Below the pieces are notes generated by a model. That model was not told the origin of the DNA and did not search any database. It worked only from the letters and a program-made list of their open reading frames with translations. Below are positions 6,808-16,466 of a stretch of DNA of 64,000 bases, piece after piece (position 1 is the stretch's first letter; each line of letters starts with the position of its first letter). The position numbers and the translations under genes are program-made. The stretch covers positions 1 through 64,000 of the forward strand of contig NZ_LPVF01000012.1 in NCBI RefSeq assembly GCF_001517105.1, in the 5' to 3' direction. Source of the DNA: Bacillus halotolerans (GTDB lineage: Bacteria > Bacillota > Bacilli > Bacillales > Bacillaceae).

Positions 6808-7413
6808 ATGGACAACTTATGCGGCACAAGCAGAATCGCCGGATTTCGGTTCTCTTTATACCCGATGACAGATGATTTTATCAGTGTGATCAAGTCTGCG
6901 CTGAAAAAAACGGATACGTCAAAGGTTTGGACAAAAACCGATCATATCAGCACAGTTTTGCGCGGATCGATCGCTCATGTATTCGACGCCGCCAAAGCCA
7001 TTTATCTTTATGCGGCGAACAGCGAAAAGCACATTGTCATGAACGGGACGTTTTCCATCGGCTGCCCCGGCGATACACAAGGAGATACATATCTGACAGC
7101 AGATGAAAAGCGAGTCAATGAAGAATCTGTTCACGACCTGAATGTAGAGGCTCCATGCCAATTTGCACTTTATCCGATGAATGAGCCGAACTATATGGAC
7201 ATCATCATGAAAGCTGTTGAAATCGCTAAGGCTGACGGCACCTTTGTACAGGGTGTTCATTACGCAAGTGAGGTAGACGGAGATGCACACGACGTGTTCC
7301 GGACACTGGAAGCCGCTTTCCGCATGGCAAATCAGCAAACAGCCCATGTCACCATGACCGTGAACTTCTCGGCAAACAGTCCATCAAGAAAACAGAAAGC
7401 AGGGATAAAATGA
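6808..7413 (+). CDS. ykoF: YkoF, thiamine/HMP-binding protein
   Basis: A 201-residue cytosolic protein made of two tandem ferredoxin-like repeats (about 10-85 and 105-185, each with RFSLYPM or QFALYPM and a HIST/H(Y)AS segment). B. subtilis YkoF is known to bind thiamine and the pyrimidine moiety HMP, and probably hands ligand to or from the YkoEDC transporter. The ATG at 6808 follows AGGAGGT; a longer in-frame extension to 6688 would overlap the riboswitch and is rejected. It is first in ykoFEDC under the TPP riboswitch. Its stop overlaps the ykoE start by 4 bases. Confidence 0.93.
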   Translation: MDNLCGTSRIAGFRFSLYPMTDDFISVIKSALKKTDTSKVWTKTDHISTVLRGSIAHVFDAAKAIYLYAANSEKHIVMNGTFSIGCPGDTQGDTYLTADEKRVNEESVHDLNVEAPCQFALYPMNEPNYMDIIMKAVEIAKADGTFVQGVHYASEVDGDAHDVFRTLEAAFRMANQQTAHVTMTVNFSANSPSRKQKAGIK

Positions 7414-8009
7414 AAAGCTGGAAAGTAAAAGAAATTGTCATCATGTCTGTTATCAGTATTGTTTTTGGCATTGTTTATTTAGTATTCACCCATTTCGGAA
7501 ACGTACTTGCAGGGATGTTCGGGCCCATCGCTTATGAACCGATTTACGGCATTTGGTTTATCGTGTCGGTGATTGCCGCGTACATCATTCGTAAACCGGG
7601 CGCGGCCCTTGTTTCAGAAATCATCGCAGCTCTCGTTGAATGTTTGCTGGGAAATCCTTCAGGCCCGATGGTTATCGTGATCGGCATTGTTCAAGGTCTC
7701 GGAGCAGAAGCTGTATTTCTTGCGACACGCTGGAAAGCATATTCCCTTCCTGTGCTGCTTCTGGCGGGTATGGGGTCTTCGGTGGCCAGCTTTATTTATG
7801 ATTTCTTTGTTTCAGGTTATGCGGCGTACTCACCGGGCTATCTGCTCATTATGCTTCTGATCCGTCTCGTTTCAGGTGCGGTCCTGGCCGGCCTTCTCGG
7901 AAAAGCTGTCAGCGATTCTCTCGCATATACGGGTGTCTTAAACGGAATGGCACTCGGAAAGGAACTGAAAAAGAAACGGAAACGGGTATCAAATCATGCA
8001 AGCCTATAA
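7410..8009 (+). CDS. ykoE: YkoE, ECF transporter substrate-binding component
   Basis: A 199-residue integral membrane protein with about six hydrophobic segments, the size and topology of an ECF S-component. The YkoE family is predicted to recognise hydroxymethylpyrimidine or thiamine and to couple to the YkoD ATPase and YkoC transmembrane subunit. It ends in a basic KELKKKRKR tail facing the cytosol. It overlaps ykoF by 4 bases and ykoD by 14 bases, so the operon is tightly coupled under TPP control. Confidence 0.92.
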   Translation: MKSWKVKEIVIMSVISIVFGIVYLVFTHFGNVLAGMFGPIAYEPIYGIWFIVSVIAAYIIRKPGAALVSEIIAALVECLLGNPSGPMVIVIGIVQGLGAEAVFLATRWKAYSLPVLLLAGMGSSVASFIYDFFVSGYAAYSPGYLLIMLLIRLVSGAVLAGLLGKAVSDSLAYTGVLNGMALGKELKKKRKRVSNHASL

Positions 8010-9639
8010 CAAGTTGCTTTCGGTTGATCGGCTTAGCTTTTCATTTGAAGAAAACGAGAAACCGATTTTTCAGGATATAACGTTTGAGCTCCAAAAAGGA
8101 GAATGCGCTTTATTGTTAGGGCCGAGCGGATGCGGAAAAAGCTCGCTTGCCCTCTGTTTAAACGGGCTTTACCCTGAAGCTTGCGACGGGATGCTGTCTG
8201 GGCATGTATTCTTATTTCAAAAACCGATCACTGACGCTGAAACCTCTGAAACAATCGCTCAGCATGTCGGAGTCGTCTTTCAGGACCCTGAGCAGCAGTT
8301 TTGTATGCTGACAGTAGAGGATGAAATCGCCTTTGGATTGGAAAATCTGCAAGTCCCCCAAGAAGAAATGGTGAAGAAAATTGATGACGTTCTGGAAAAA
8401 TTACACATCACTCATGTAAAGGAAAAAACGATTTCTACTCTGTCAGGGGGACTGAAGCAAAAAGTCGCGCTCGCCTGTATTTTGGCAATGGAGCCTGAGC
8501 TCATTATTCTGGATGAACCGACTTCCCTTTTAGACCCTTATTCAGCACGGGAATTCGTTCAAATGATCAAAGAGCTTCAGCAGGAAAAAGGCTTCGGCCT
8601 TCTCGTGATCGAACACCAGCTTGATGAGTGGGCGCCTTGGGTTGAAAGAACAATCGTACTGGATGGAGCAGGCAAGAAAGCCTTAGACGGGCCGACTAAG
8701 GCTATGTTTCAGCATCACTCAAACATGTTAAGAACAATGGGAATCGCTGTGCCAAAAATTTGCGGCTTACAAGAAAATGTGAGCATACCATTTACATTGT
8801 CAAAAGAAACGCTGTTCAAGGAACCCTTCCCTGCTGGGCCTGCTGAAGAAGCGGCGGTTCTTTCTGCTGAACACGCAGTGCAGGTCCAGAACTTATCGTT
8901 TTCAAGAGGACAGCAGACCATTTTCAAAGACATCAGTTTTTCATTGCGTGCAGGCTCTTTGACGGCACTTGTCGGACCAAACGGCACAGGAAAATCTACG
9001 CTGTTGTCTGTTCTCGCCCGTTTGCTCAAACCGAAAAGCGGCAAGATTCTTCTGCATGATAAGCCGCTGGAGTCTTACAAAGAAAAAGAGCTTCGCAAAC
9101 AAATGGGATTGGTTTTCCAAAATCCAGAGCACCAGTTTGTGACTGACACAGTATATGATGAGCTGCTGTTCGGCCATGCGGCAAATGCCGAAACCGAGAA
9201 AAAAGCGCAGAATCTGCTGCGGCGTTTCGGCATTGCACATTTGGCGGACCACCATCCGTTTGCGATCAGCCAAGGGCAAAAACGGCGGCTGAGTGTCGCC
9301 ACCATGCTGATGCACGATGTAAAGGTTTTGCTTTTAGACGAACCGACCTTTGGCCAAGACGCCAAAACAGCCGCTGAATGCATGGAGATGATTCAGCATA
9401 TCCAGACAGAAGGCACCGCTGTCCTCATGATCACACACGATATGGAGCTTGTATCTTCATATGCTGACAGCGTGCTTGTGCTTCACGGCACACATTTGGC
9501 CTTTGACGGAACACCGGAACAATTATTTTCTAGGGAAGCCGAGCTCGTCCAAAAAGCAAAGCTCACCCTCCCCCTTCGATATGAATGGATGACATACCAG
9601 CAGGAGGTGCGTGATGAAGCAGCCGTTACATCTCATTAA
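7996..9639 (+). CDS. ykoD: YkoD, double ATPase of the thiamine-precursor ECF transporter
   Basis: A 547-residue protein with two fused ABC ATPase domains. The first (about 8-245) has Walker [11 protein letters not shown]-loop [10 protein letters not shown], signature LSGGLKQK and Walker [10 protein letters not shown]. The second (about 295-530) has Walker [19 protein letters not shown], a degenerate signature ISQGQKRR and Walker [10 protein letters not shown]. It energises uptake with YkoE and YkoC. The start overlaps the ykoE end; it overlaps ykoC by 26 bases. No truncation is seen. Confidence 0.94.
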   Translation: MQAYNKLLSVDRLSFSFEENEKPIFQDITFELQKGECALLLGPSGCGKSSLALCLNGLYPEACDGMLSGHVFLFQKPITDAETSETIAQHVGVVFQDPEQQFCMLTVEDEIAFGLENLQVPQEEMVKKIDDVLEKLHITHVKEKTISTLSGGLKQKVALACILAMEPELIILDEPTSLLDPYSAREFVQMIKELQQEKGFGLLVIEHQLDEWAPWVERTIVLDGAGKKALDGPTKAMFQHHSNMLRTMGIAVPKICGLQENVSIPFTLSKETLFKEPFPAGPAEEAAVLSAEHAVQVQNLSFSRGQQTIFKDISFSLRAGSLTALVGPNGTGKSTLLSVLARLLKPKSGKILLHDKPLESYKEKELRKQMGLVFQNPEHQFVTDTVYDELLFGHAANAETEKKAQNLLRRFGIAHLADHHPFAISQGQKRRLSVATMLMHDVKVLLLDEPTFGQDAKTAAECMEMIQHIQTEGTAVLMITHDMELVSSYADSVLVLHGTHLAFDGTPEQLFSREAELVQKAKLTLPLRYEWMTYQQEVRDEAAVTSH

Positions 9640-10378
9640 CCCGGCAGTAAAAGCAGCGGCGGTTTTTTGCTGTGTCGTCATGCTGTCGTTTATTTACAAT
9701 CCTTACACCCCGGCGTGTTTTTATATCATGATTGTTGCGGGTGTCCTGTTGGCGGCCAGAATACCGCTGAAAAAATGGCTTTTGTTCACGATTCCGTTTT
9801 TGATTTTAGCATTCGGCTGCGTATGGACAGCCGCTGTTTTCGGCAAGATTCCGACGACCGCAGATAATTTTCTGTTCCAAGCCGGCCCTTTTTCGATCAA
9901 CAGTGAAAATGTGGCTGTCGGCATCTCACTCGGGTTTCGGATTTTGTGCTTTTCCGCCTTATCGATGATGTTTGTTTTTACAACCGATCCGATTTTATTT
10001 ATGCTGAGTCTCGTACAGCAGTGCAAGCTGTCCCCGAAGCTCGCATACGGTGTCATTGCCGGATTTCGTTTTCTCCCTCTGTTAAAAGAGGAGGTCCAGC
10101 TGATCCAGCAGGCACATAAAATCCGAGGCGGAGCGGCGGAAAATGGCTTAAAAGAAAACATAAGCGCGTTAAAGCGCTATACCATCCCGCTATTAGCAAG
10201 CGCGATCAGAAAAGCGGAACGAACAGCTCTTGCGATGGAATCAAAAGGATTTACAGGCAGCCGAAACCGGACGTATTACCGGTCGCTTACCGTCAGCCCG
10301 CGCGACTGGCTGTTCTTTTTCCTCGTTCTCTTGCTATTCGCAGGATCTTTTCTTGTGTCTTTATATTTTACCTCGTAA
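9614..10378 (+). CDS. ykoC: YkoC, ECF transporter transmembrane (EcfT) subunit
   Basis: A 254-residue membrane protein with four to six hydrophobic segments (first at about 12-55, last at about 232-250). The EcfT coupling motif is visible as two Ala-Arg-Gly/Ser-like helices, [10 protein letters not shown] and [18 protein letters not shown]. It connects the YkoD ATPase to the S-component YkoE. The ATG at 9614 is preferred over GTG at 9611 because it lies 6 bases after GGAGG. It closes ykoFEDC and is followed by a shared terminator with rsbRB. Confidence 0.92.
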   Translation: MKQPLHLINPAVKAAAVFCCVVMLSFIYNPYTPACFYIMIVAGVLLAARIPLKKWLLFTIPFLILAFGCVWTAAVFGKIPTTADNFLFQAGPFSINSENVAVGISLGFRILCFSALSMMFVFTTDPILFMLSLVQQCKLSPKLAYGVIAGFRFLPLLKEEVQLIQQAHKIRGGAAENGLKENISALKRYTIPLLASAIRKAERTALAMESKGFTGSRNRTYYRSLTVSPRDWLFFFLVLLLFAGSFLVSLYFTS

Positions 10379-10453
10379 AAAAAGCCGCTATGTTTGGGTC
10401 TGACCCCTGTTTTTGAGACAGGGGCCAGTCCCGTTGAATAGCGGCTTTTTTAT
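10376..10453 (+). terminator. Bidirectional terminator with a nested inverted repeat
   Basis: The outer stem AAAAAGCCGCTAT/ATAGCGGCTTTTT closes around an inner, nearly perfect inverted repeat (about 10395-10432, GACCCCTGT/ACAGGGGCC). A/T runs on both sides serve convergent ykoC and rsbRB. Confidence 0.85.
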
Positions 10454-11286
10454 TATTGATGATAGTTCAATGCTTGGGCAAGATTGGTTTTAATATTAAT
10501 GTTCGTAAAATCAATTCCAAGCTGTACAGCGGTTTGCGCAATTTCTGGTCTGATTCCAGACAATGTGGATCTGACACCGATTAAAGTAAGCGCCTCAATC
10601 AATTTAAAGATTTGATGCGCCACCATTGTATCAACAACGACGACACCTGAAAGATCGATCAACAGATGCTCAACGCGTCTTTTCGCACATGCATTAAGCG
10701 TGTTCTCAAGAATAAACTTTGCCCGTTCAGTATCAATATCACCGACAAGCGGCAGCAGAGCTGTCGCTTTGCTCAGAGTAATGACAGGCGAGCTTAATTC
10801 CAGTATCATTTCTCTCTGGGCATTTAATTGCTGTTTTGCATTCGATTCAGCGTGATCGACGAATGTATAAATGGTAAAATCAAAAACTTTCACAATCAAA
10901 TCGGCCCATTTTTGTTTCTCTCCCGGTCCAAATGCCGACTCGTTTTCTTCTGCGAACTTCTCATAATATTTCGTATATAATCTTCGGTTTCTCATAAACT
11001 CACGGATGACGTATTGCACCGGGGTATCGAGATGTTTTTGATCATTCGTCAGCTCAATAACCCATTGTTGAAATTCATCGAGAAATTGTTTTTCCGGTAA
11101 AACATACATGTAATTCAGATGCCGGTAGAACTCTCTGTCCTGCTCTTTCAGCTCCTCGGTTACAGTTGCATTATGTAAGGCATAAATCGAATTCGGATCA
11201 CTTTCCTCCATTGTGTCAATCCATTCCTCGGCCATTTGTTCTACATGCTCAGAAAAAAACGCAAATATTTTTTCATTCAGTTTCAT
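10453..11286 (-). CDS. rsbRB: RsbRB, stressosome co-antagonist
   Basis: A 277-residue paralogue of RsbRA in the roughly 1.8-MDa stressosome that gates SigB activation. The N-terminal half (about 1-150) is the divergent globin-like, all-helical sensor domain. The C-terminal half (about 165-277) is a STAS domain. The two RsbT-phosphorylated threonines are visible, Thr186 in GDIDT and Thr220 in VVVDT. The ATG at 11286 follows AAAGGAG by 7 bases; GTG one codon upstream is the alternative. It is monocistronic and divergent from ispA. Confidence 0.93.
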   Translation of the reverse strand: MKLNEKIFAFFSEHVEQMAEEWIDTMEESDPNSIYALHNATVTEELKEQDREFYRHLNYMYVLPEKQFLDEFQQWVIELTNDQKHLDTPVQYVIREFMRNRRLYTKYYEKFAEENESAFGPGEKQKWADLIVKVFDFTIYTFVDHAESNAKQQLNAQREMILELSSPVITLSKATALLPLVGDIDTERAKFILENTLNACAKRRVEHLLIDLSGVVVVDTMVAHQIFKLIEALTLIGVRSTLSGIRPEIAQTAVQLGIDFTNINIKTNLAQALNYHQ

Positions 11287-11449
11287 CACACTGCTCCTTT
11301 CCCACCTTCTATTATAACTTGACTGACAGCTGAATCCCAGCCATACACGCTAGAGACATCCATTATTTTGAAAATTACTAATCCATTGGATTGTATCCTA
11401 TTTTTTCAAAATGCTTCAAACGACTCTGTCCGAGCGGCTGCTTTTTTCA

Positions 11450-11455
11450 TATAAT
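11450..11455 (+). promoter_or_regulatory. Candidate -10 of ispA
   Basis: A TATAAT lies 54 bp before the ispA start. No good -35 is seen 17 bp upstream, so the sigma factor is uncertain. Confidence 0.4.
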
Positions 11456-11508
11456 GTGAGATAACACCCTTGTATCCACTTGCAAGCATAAAAAAGGAGG
11501 GCTTTTTT

Positions 11509-12468
11509 ATGAATGGTGAAATCCGCTTGATCCCGTATGTGACGAATGAGCAGATCATGGATGTGAACGAGCTTCCTGAGGGTATTAAAGTGATTAAGGC
11601 GCCAGAAGTGTGGGCAAAAGGGGTTAAAGGCAAAGACGTAAAAATTGCTGTATTGGACACCGGCTGCGATACGAGCCATCCCGATTTAAAAAACCAAATC
11701 ATCGGCGGAAAGAATTTCACAGATGATGACGGCGGCAAGGAAGATGCCATTTCCGACTACAACGGACACGGCACACACGTTGCCGGAACGATTGCGGCTA
11801 ACGATTCAAACGGCGGCATCGCCGGGGTTGCGCCTGAGGCAAGCCTTTTAATTGTAAAGGTGCTTGGCGGTGAAAACGGCAGCGGAAAGTACGAATGGAT
11901 TATTAACGGCATTAACTATGCTGTTGAGCAAAAGGCTGATATCATCTCAATGTCCCTTGGCGGACCGAGCGATGTGCCTGAACTGGAGGAAGCGGTCAAA
12001 AACGCCGTCAAAAACGGAGTGCTAGTCGTTTGTGCCGCGGGAAATGAAGGTGACGGCGACGAACGCACAGAGGAGCTTTCCTATCCTGCTGCGTATAATG
12101 ATGTAATTGCGGTTGGATCTGTTTCAGTAGCGCGTGAATCGTCAGAATTTTCAAACGCAAATAAAGAGATTGATCTTGTTGCACCTGGTGAAAACATTTT
12201 ATCCACTCTTCCCAACAAGAAATACGGGAAGCTTACCGGCACTTCAATGGCTGCCCCTCATGTCAGCGGAGCGCTTGCTTTAATTAAAAGCTTTGAAGAA
12301 GAATCTTTTCAAAGAGAGCTTTCTGAATCTGAGCTTTATGCGCAGCTGATCCGCAGGACACTTCCGCTCGATATCGCAAAAACATTGGCGGGGAATGGAT
12401 TCCTGTATTTAACCGCTCCTGATGAGCTGTCAGAGAAAGCAGAGCAATCACATTTACTGACCCTATAA
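11509..12468 (+). CDS. ispA: IspA, major intracellular serine protease
   Basis: A 319-residue cytosolic subtilase with no signal peptide. The short N-terminal inhibitory extension contains the LIPY motif (residues 7-10) typical of intracellular subtilisins. The catalytic triad is visible: Asp in VLDTG (near 50), His in HGTHVAG (near 87) and Ser in GTSMAAPH (near 250). The oxyanion Asn lies in AAGNEG. The ATG at 11509 follows AAAAAGGAGGG; longer in-frame starts are rejected. It degrades bulk protein in stationary phase. In 168 it is CodY-repressed; I did not locate a clear CodY box here. Confidence 0.95.
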   Translation: MNGEIRLIPYVTNEQIMDVNELPEGIKVIKAPEVWAKGVKGKDVKIAVLDTGCDTSHPDLKNQIIGGKNFTDDDGGKEDAISDYNGHGTHVAGTIAANDSNGGIAGVAPEASLLIVKVLGGENGSGKYEWIINGINYAVEQKADIISMSLGGPSDVPELEEAVKNAVKNGVLVVCAAGNEGDGDERTEELSYPAAYNDVIAVGSVSVARESSEFSNANKEIDLVAPGENILSTLPNKKYGKLTGTSMAAPHVSGALALIKSFEEESFQRELSESELYAQLIRRTLPLDIAKTLAGNGFLYLTAPDELSEKAEQSHLLTL

Positions 12469-12526
12469 TATTATTTTTCTCATATAATATATACCGTAAT
12501 TTGTAAAAAAAATTTCAAAATCTTTG

Positions 12527-12556
12527 TTGACAATGAATTTGAATTGCTGTTAAGAT
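12527..12556 (+). promoter_or_regulatory. SigA promoter of the metE leader
   Basis: TTGACA (12527-12532), 18-base spacer and TAAGAT (12551-12556), with TTAAGA one base earlier as an alternative. It lies 44 bp before the S-box. Confidence 0.75.
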
Positions 12557-12598
12557 TACCAACAAATGATTCAACTTTTCAAAAAATTAATAACATTT

Positions 12599-12757
12599 TC
12601 TCTTATCGAGAGTTGGGCGAGGGATTGGCCTTTTGACCCCAACAGCAACCGACCGTAATTCCATTGTGAAATGGGGCGCACTGATTTTCGCGCCGAGATT
12701 TATATCTCTTAAGGCACGGTGCTAATTCCATCAGATTATTTCTGAGAGATGAGAGAG
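12599..12757 (+). ncRNA. S-box (SAM-I) riboswitch
   Basis: S-box core sequences are visible: CTTATCGAGAG, then GCGAGGGATTGGCC, TTTGACCCC, CAGCAACCGACC, and GGCACGGTGCTAATTCCA, ending in the anti-antiterminator arm TGAGAGATGAGAG. S-adenosylmethionine binding is known to cause termination ahead of methionine biosynthesis genes. Confidence 0.97.
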
Positions 12758-12772
12758 GCTGTGTGTTTTGCA

Positions 12773-12811
12773 AAAAAGCCTCTTTCTCTCATGGGAAAGA
12801 GGCTTTTTAGT
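12773..12811 (+). terminator. S-box terminator
   Basis: AAGCCTCTTTC pairs with GAAAGAGGCTT, followed by T's. The 5' arm can instead pair with GATGAGAGAGGC of the aptamer end, the expected switch. Confidence 0.9.
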
Positions 12812-12883
12812 TGTGAGAAAACCTCTTAACAGCCTGTATCCGCGGGTCAACAAGAGTGTTTTACATATAAAGGAGGAGAAACA

Positions 12884-15172
12884 ATGACAACAATCAAAAC
12901 ATCGAATTTAGGATTTCCAAGAATCGGACTGAACAGAGAATGGAAAAAATCGCTTGAAGCGTATTGGAAAGGAAACAGCGATAAAGATACGTTTTTGAAG
13001 CAAATCGATGAATTATTCTTATCCGCAGTGAAAACGCAAATTGACCAGCAGATTGATGTTGTGCCTGTTTCTGATTTCACACAGTATGATCATGTTCTTG
13101 ACACTGCGGTCAGTTTCAACTGGATCCCGCAACGCTTCAGACACCTGACTGACAGTACAGATACATACTTCGCCATCGCCCGCGGAATAAAAGACGCCGT
13201 ATCAAGTGAAATGACAAAATGGTTTAATACAAACTACCATTACATCGTGCCTGAATATGACGAGAGCCTAGAGTTCCGCCTGACAAGAAACAAACAGCTT
13301 GAAGATTATCGCCGAATCAAACAGGAGTACGGCGTTGAAACAAAACCTGTTATCGTCGGCCCTTATACGTTCGTCACGCTTGCAAAAGGCTACGAGCCAT
13401 CTGAAGCTGAAGCAATTCAAAAGCGTCTCGTGCCGTTATATGTACAGCTTTTAAAAGAGCTTGAAGAAGAAGGCGTAAAATGGGTGCAAATTGATGAACC
13501 TGCGCTTGTCACCGCTTCAGCTGAGGATGTACGCGGCGTAAAAGAGTTATTCGAGAGCATCACAAATGAGCTTTCTTCCTTGAATGTGCTTTTGCAAACG
13601 TACTTCGATTCTGTTGATGCTTATGAGGAGCTCATTTCTTATCCTGTACAGGGCATCGGGCTTGATTTCGTTCATGATAAAGGCAGAAACCTGGAACAGC
13701 TTAAGACACACGGCTTTCCGAAAGATAAAGTGCTGGCAGCCGGTGTCATAGACGGACGCAACATTTGGAAAGCGGATCTTGAAGAACGCCTGGATGCCGT
13801 GCTTCATATCCTCAGCATTGCACAGGTTGATGAATTGTGGATTCAGCCTTCCAGCAGCCTGCTTCATGTTCCGGTAGCGAAACACCCAGATGAGCATTTG
13901 GAACAGGATCTGCTGAACGGATTGTCCTACGCGAAAGAAAAACTGGCAGAGCTAACAGCTTTAAAAGAAGGCTTAGTATCAGGCAAAGCCGCCATCAGTG
14001 AGCAAATTCAGCAAGCGAAAGCGGACATCAAAGCGCTCAAACAATTTGCAACAGGAGCCAATTCTGAACAAAAGCAAGAGCTGGAACAATTAAGCGATAA
14101 AGACTTCAAGCGCCCCATTCCGTTTGAAGAACGCTTAACCCTGCAAAATGAATCTCTCGGACTCCCGCTTTTGCCGACAACAACAATCGGAAGCTTCCCG
14201 CAGTCTGCTGAAGTACGCAGTGCACGCCAAAAATGGCGGAAAAACGAGTGGTCTGATGAACAATACCAAAACTTTATCAATGCGGAAACGAAAAGATGGA
14301 TTGATATTCAGGAGGAATTGGATCTTGATGTTCTTGTTCACGGTGAATTCGAACGGACAGACATGGTTGAATACTTTGGTGAAAAGCTGGCCGGCTTCGC
14401 CTTTACGAAGTACGCCTGGGTTCAATCATACGGTTCACGCTGTGTACGCCCGCCGGTCATTTATGGAGATGTAGAGTTTATTGAACCGATGACAGTGAAA
14501 GATACTGTATACGCTCAATCGTTAACATCCAAGCATGTAAAAGGAATGCTGACAGGTCCTGTTACGATTTTAAATTGGTCTTTCCCTCGGAACGATATCT
14601 CGAGAAAAGAAATCGCGTTCCAAATCGGACTCGCCCTCCGCAAAGAAGTAAAAGCGCTTGAAGAGGCGGGCATTCAAATCATTCAAGTCGATGAGCCAGC
14701 TCTGCGTGAAGGCCTTCCGTTAAAAAACCGTGATTGGGATGAGTATTTGACTTGGGCTGCCGAAGCATTCAGATTAACAACCTCTTCCGTGAAAAATGAA
14801 ACACAAATTCATACACATATGTGCTACAGCAACTTTGAAGACATCGTCGATACGATCAATGATCTTGACGCTGATGTCATTACGATCGAACACAGCAGAA
14901 GCCACGGAGGATTTTTGGATTACTTAAAAGAGCATCCGTATTTGAAAGGGCTTGGGCTTGGTGTTTATGACATTCACAGTCCACGTGTTCCGTCAACTGA
15001 AGAAATGTACAACATTATCGTTGATGCGCTTGCCGTATGTCCGACTGACCGTTTCTGGGTAAATCCTGACTGCGGTTTAAAAACAAGACAGCAGGAAGAA
15101 ACAGTCGCAGCCTTAAAAAATATGGTTGAAGCGGCGAAACAGGCAAGAGCTAAGCAGACACAGCTTGTATAA
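12884..15172 (+). CDS. metE: MetE, cobalamin-independent methionine synthase
   Basis: A 762-residue cytosolic enzyme that transfers a methyl group from methyl-tetrahydropteroyltriglutamate to homocysteine. The two homologous barrel domains are present (about 5-360 and 430-755) with the linker between. The zinc/homocysteine site is visible in the C-terminal half: HTHMCYSNF (His and Cys), a Glu in VDEPALREG and the final Cys in NPDCGLK. The ATG at 12884 follows AAAGGAGGAG. It is controlled by the S-box upstream. It is full length. Confidence 0.97.
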   Translation: MTTIKTSNLGFPRIGLNREWKKSLEAYWKGNSDKDTFLKQIDELFLSAVKTQIDQQIDVVPVSDFTQYDHVLDTAVSFNWIPQRFRHLTDSTDTYFAIARGIKDAVSSEMTKWFNTNYHYIVPEYDESLEFRLTRNKQLEDYRRIKQEYGVETKPVIVGPYTFVTLAKGYEPSEAEAIQKRLVPLYVQLLKELEEEGVKWVQIDEPALVTASAEDVRGVKELFESITNELSSLNVLLQTYFDSVDAYEELISYPVQGIGLDFVHDKGRNLEQLKTHGFPKDKVLAAGVIDGRNIWKADLEERLDAVLHILSIAQVDELWIQPSSSLLHVPVAKHPDEHLEQDLLNGLSYAKEKLAELTALKEGLVSGKAAISEQIQQAKADIKALKQFATGANSEQKQELEQLSDKDFKRPIPFEERLTLQNESLGLPLLPTTTIGSFPQSAEVRSARQKWRKNEWSDEQYQNFINAETKRWIDIQEELDLDVLVHGEFERTDMVEYFGEKLAGFAFTKYAWVQSYGSRCVRPPVIYGDVEFIEPMTVKDTVYAQSLTSKHVKGMLTGPVTILNWSFPRNDISRKEIAFQIGLALRKEVKALEEAGIQIIQVDEPALREGLPLKNRDWDEYLTWAAEAFRLTTSSVKNETQIHTHMCYSNFEDIVDTINDLDADVITIEHSRSHGGFLDYLKEHPYLKGLGLGVYDIHSPRVPSTEEMYNIIVDALAVCPTDRFWVNPDCGLKTRQQEETVAALKNMVEAAKQARAKQTQLV

Positions 15173-15175
15173 TAC

Positions 15176-15210
15176 GAAAACCATCTGCAAATGCAGATGG
15201 TTTTTCTTTT
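15176..15210 (+). terminator. Bidirectional terminator between metE and the histidine phosphatase gene
   Basis: AAAACCATCTGCA pairs with TGCAGATGGTTTT, with T and A runs on both sides. Confidence 0.88.
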
Positions 15211-15835
15211 AGAAAACAGAAATCGGTTTTCGATGCTCCCCATCCCCTTCTTTTAGTATTTTGGCTGTTCCGTTTTTATCAAATGCCAAAAGGCTCAAAG
15301 ACGTATCATGTATGTAAGCAGAATTCCATATGTCATGAATGCCTCTTCCCTTTATGATATTTAACAGCATTAATATAAAGACAGAATGGGTAACCAGAAG
15401 AATATTCCCGGAAGAATGGCTGTCTAAAATCGATTGGAGAGCCAGCCGTGCCCTGCTTTCGAGGTCAAAAAACGTTTCACATCCCGGCTGGCGATATGCT
15501 TCAGGATGATGAAAATAAGCATGAAAAAGATCAGGTTCGTCTCTTTCAATATCCTCTTGTTTTTTCCCTTCCCATGGCCCCAGCGACATTTCTCTGAATA
15601 TACGATCTTTCACCAGCGGCAGGCGGCGCGATCCCAATATAGCTTTTGCCGTCTCTTCTGTCCGCTTACTCGGGCTGATGTAAACCTGATTGAATTCAAT
15701 ATCCTTCAGCCGTTCTCCAAGAGCGCGGGCATTGTACAGCCCAAGTTCTGTTACACCAGAATCCAGCCAGCCCTGCATCCTTTTTTCTACGTTCCAATGT
15801 GTCTGTCCATGCCTGGCAATATACAAATGCAGCAT
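15209..15835 (-). CDS. Histidine phosphatase (phosphoglycerate mutase-like) family protein
   Basis: A 208-residue cytosolic protein of the histidine phosphatase superfamily. The phospho-acceptor RHG motif (ARHGQTHWN) is near residue 8, the SPSKRTEETA Arg segment follows, and the second catalytic His is in VTHSVF. Substrates in this family range from sugar phosphates to nucleotides and cannot be assigned here. The ATG at 15835 follows a GGGGGG-rich ribosome-binding site; a start 7 codons upstream is less likely. It lies between metE and divergent guaD. I do not remember a gene here in 168, so it may be accessory. Confidence 0.82.
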   Translation of the reverse strand: MLHLYIARHGQTHWNVEKRMQGWLDSGVTELGLYNARALGERLKDIEFNQVYISPSKRTEETAKAILGSRRLPLVKDRIFREMSLGPWEGKKQEDIERDEPDLFHAYFHHPEAYRQPGCETFFDLESRARLALQSILDSHSSGNILLVTHSVFILMLLNIIKGRGIHDIWNSAYIHDTSLSLLAFDKNGTAKILKEGDGEHRKPISVF

Positions 15836-15910
15836 ATGCTCCCCCCCTTTTTTCATCTTAGCAAATCCCCCAAATATTTTGTTTATCTTTCATTTTTTTG
15901 AGAATGTTTT

Positions 15911-15939
15911 TTGCACTTCTTTTCGGCTATACTTATATC
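15911..15939 (+). promoter_or_regulatory. Promoter of guaD
   Basis: TTGCAC (15911-15916), 17-base spacer and TATATC (15934-15939), 26 bp before the start codon. Confidence 0.6.
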
Positions 15940-15964
15940 ATTCGATCGACTGGGAGGGTATGGG

Positions 15965-16435
15965 ATGAATCATGAAGCGTTTTTAAAGCGGGCTGTCGAG
16001 CTTGCTCGTGAAGGAGTGAATGCTGGAATTGGCGGGCCTTTCGGAGCCGTTATCGTGAAGGACGGGGCCATTATAGCCGAAGGACAGAACAACGTTACTA
16101 CAAACAATGATCCGACTGCCCATGCGGAAGTAACTGCTATTCGAAACGCCTGTAAAGCGCTTGGGACATACCAGCTGGATGACTGCATGTTGTATACGAG
16201 CTGCGAGCCTTGCCCCATGTGCTTAGGCGCCATCTACTGGGCTCGGCCGAAAGCCGTTTACTATGCTGCTGAGCATACAGATGCTGCTGAAGCCGGTTTT
16301 GATGATTCATTCATTTATGAAGAAATTGATAAACCTGCTGAAGAAAGAACGATCCCCTTTTATCACGTGACTCTCGCGGAGCATTTATCTCCGTTTCAAG
16401 CATGGCGGGATGTTGACCATAAAAAAGAATATTAA
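15965..16435 (+). CDS. guaD: GuaD, guanine deaminase
   Basis: A 156-residue enzyme of the cytidine deaminase fold that converts guanine to xanthine in purine salvage. The zinc site is visible: HAEVTAI (zinc His and proton-shuttle Glu) and SCEPCPMC (zinc Cys pair). The C-terminal swapped segment (AEHLSPFQAW) needed to close the active site of the dimer is present. The ATG at 15965 follows GGGAGGG. It is full length. It is transcribed opposite to both neighbours and ends in its own terminator. Confidence 0.95.
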   Translation: MNHEAFLKRAVELAREGVNAGIGGPFGAVIVKDGAIIAEGQNNVTTNNDPTAHAEVTAIRNACKALGTYQLDDCMLYTSCEPCPMCLGAIYWARPKAVYYAAEHTDAAEAGFDDSFIYEEIDKPAEERTIPFYHVTLAEHLSPFQAWRDVDHKKEY

Positions 16436-16464
16436 AGGATCAGGCATGTGCGGCCTGATCCTTT
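16434..16464 (+). terminator. guaD terminator
   Basis: AAAGGATCAGGC pairs with GCCTGATCCTTT. Confidence 0.8.
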
Positions 16465-16466
16465 GT

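Noticed and set aside
13547-13897. 116-residue antisense frame inside metE
   Set aside because: It is a reading-frame shadow of a highly conserved gene; no promoter or ribosome-binding site.
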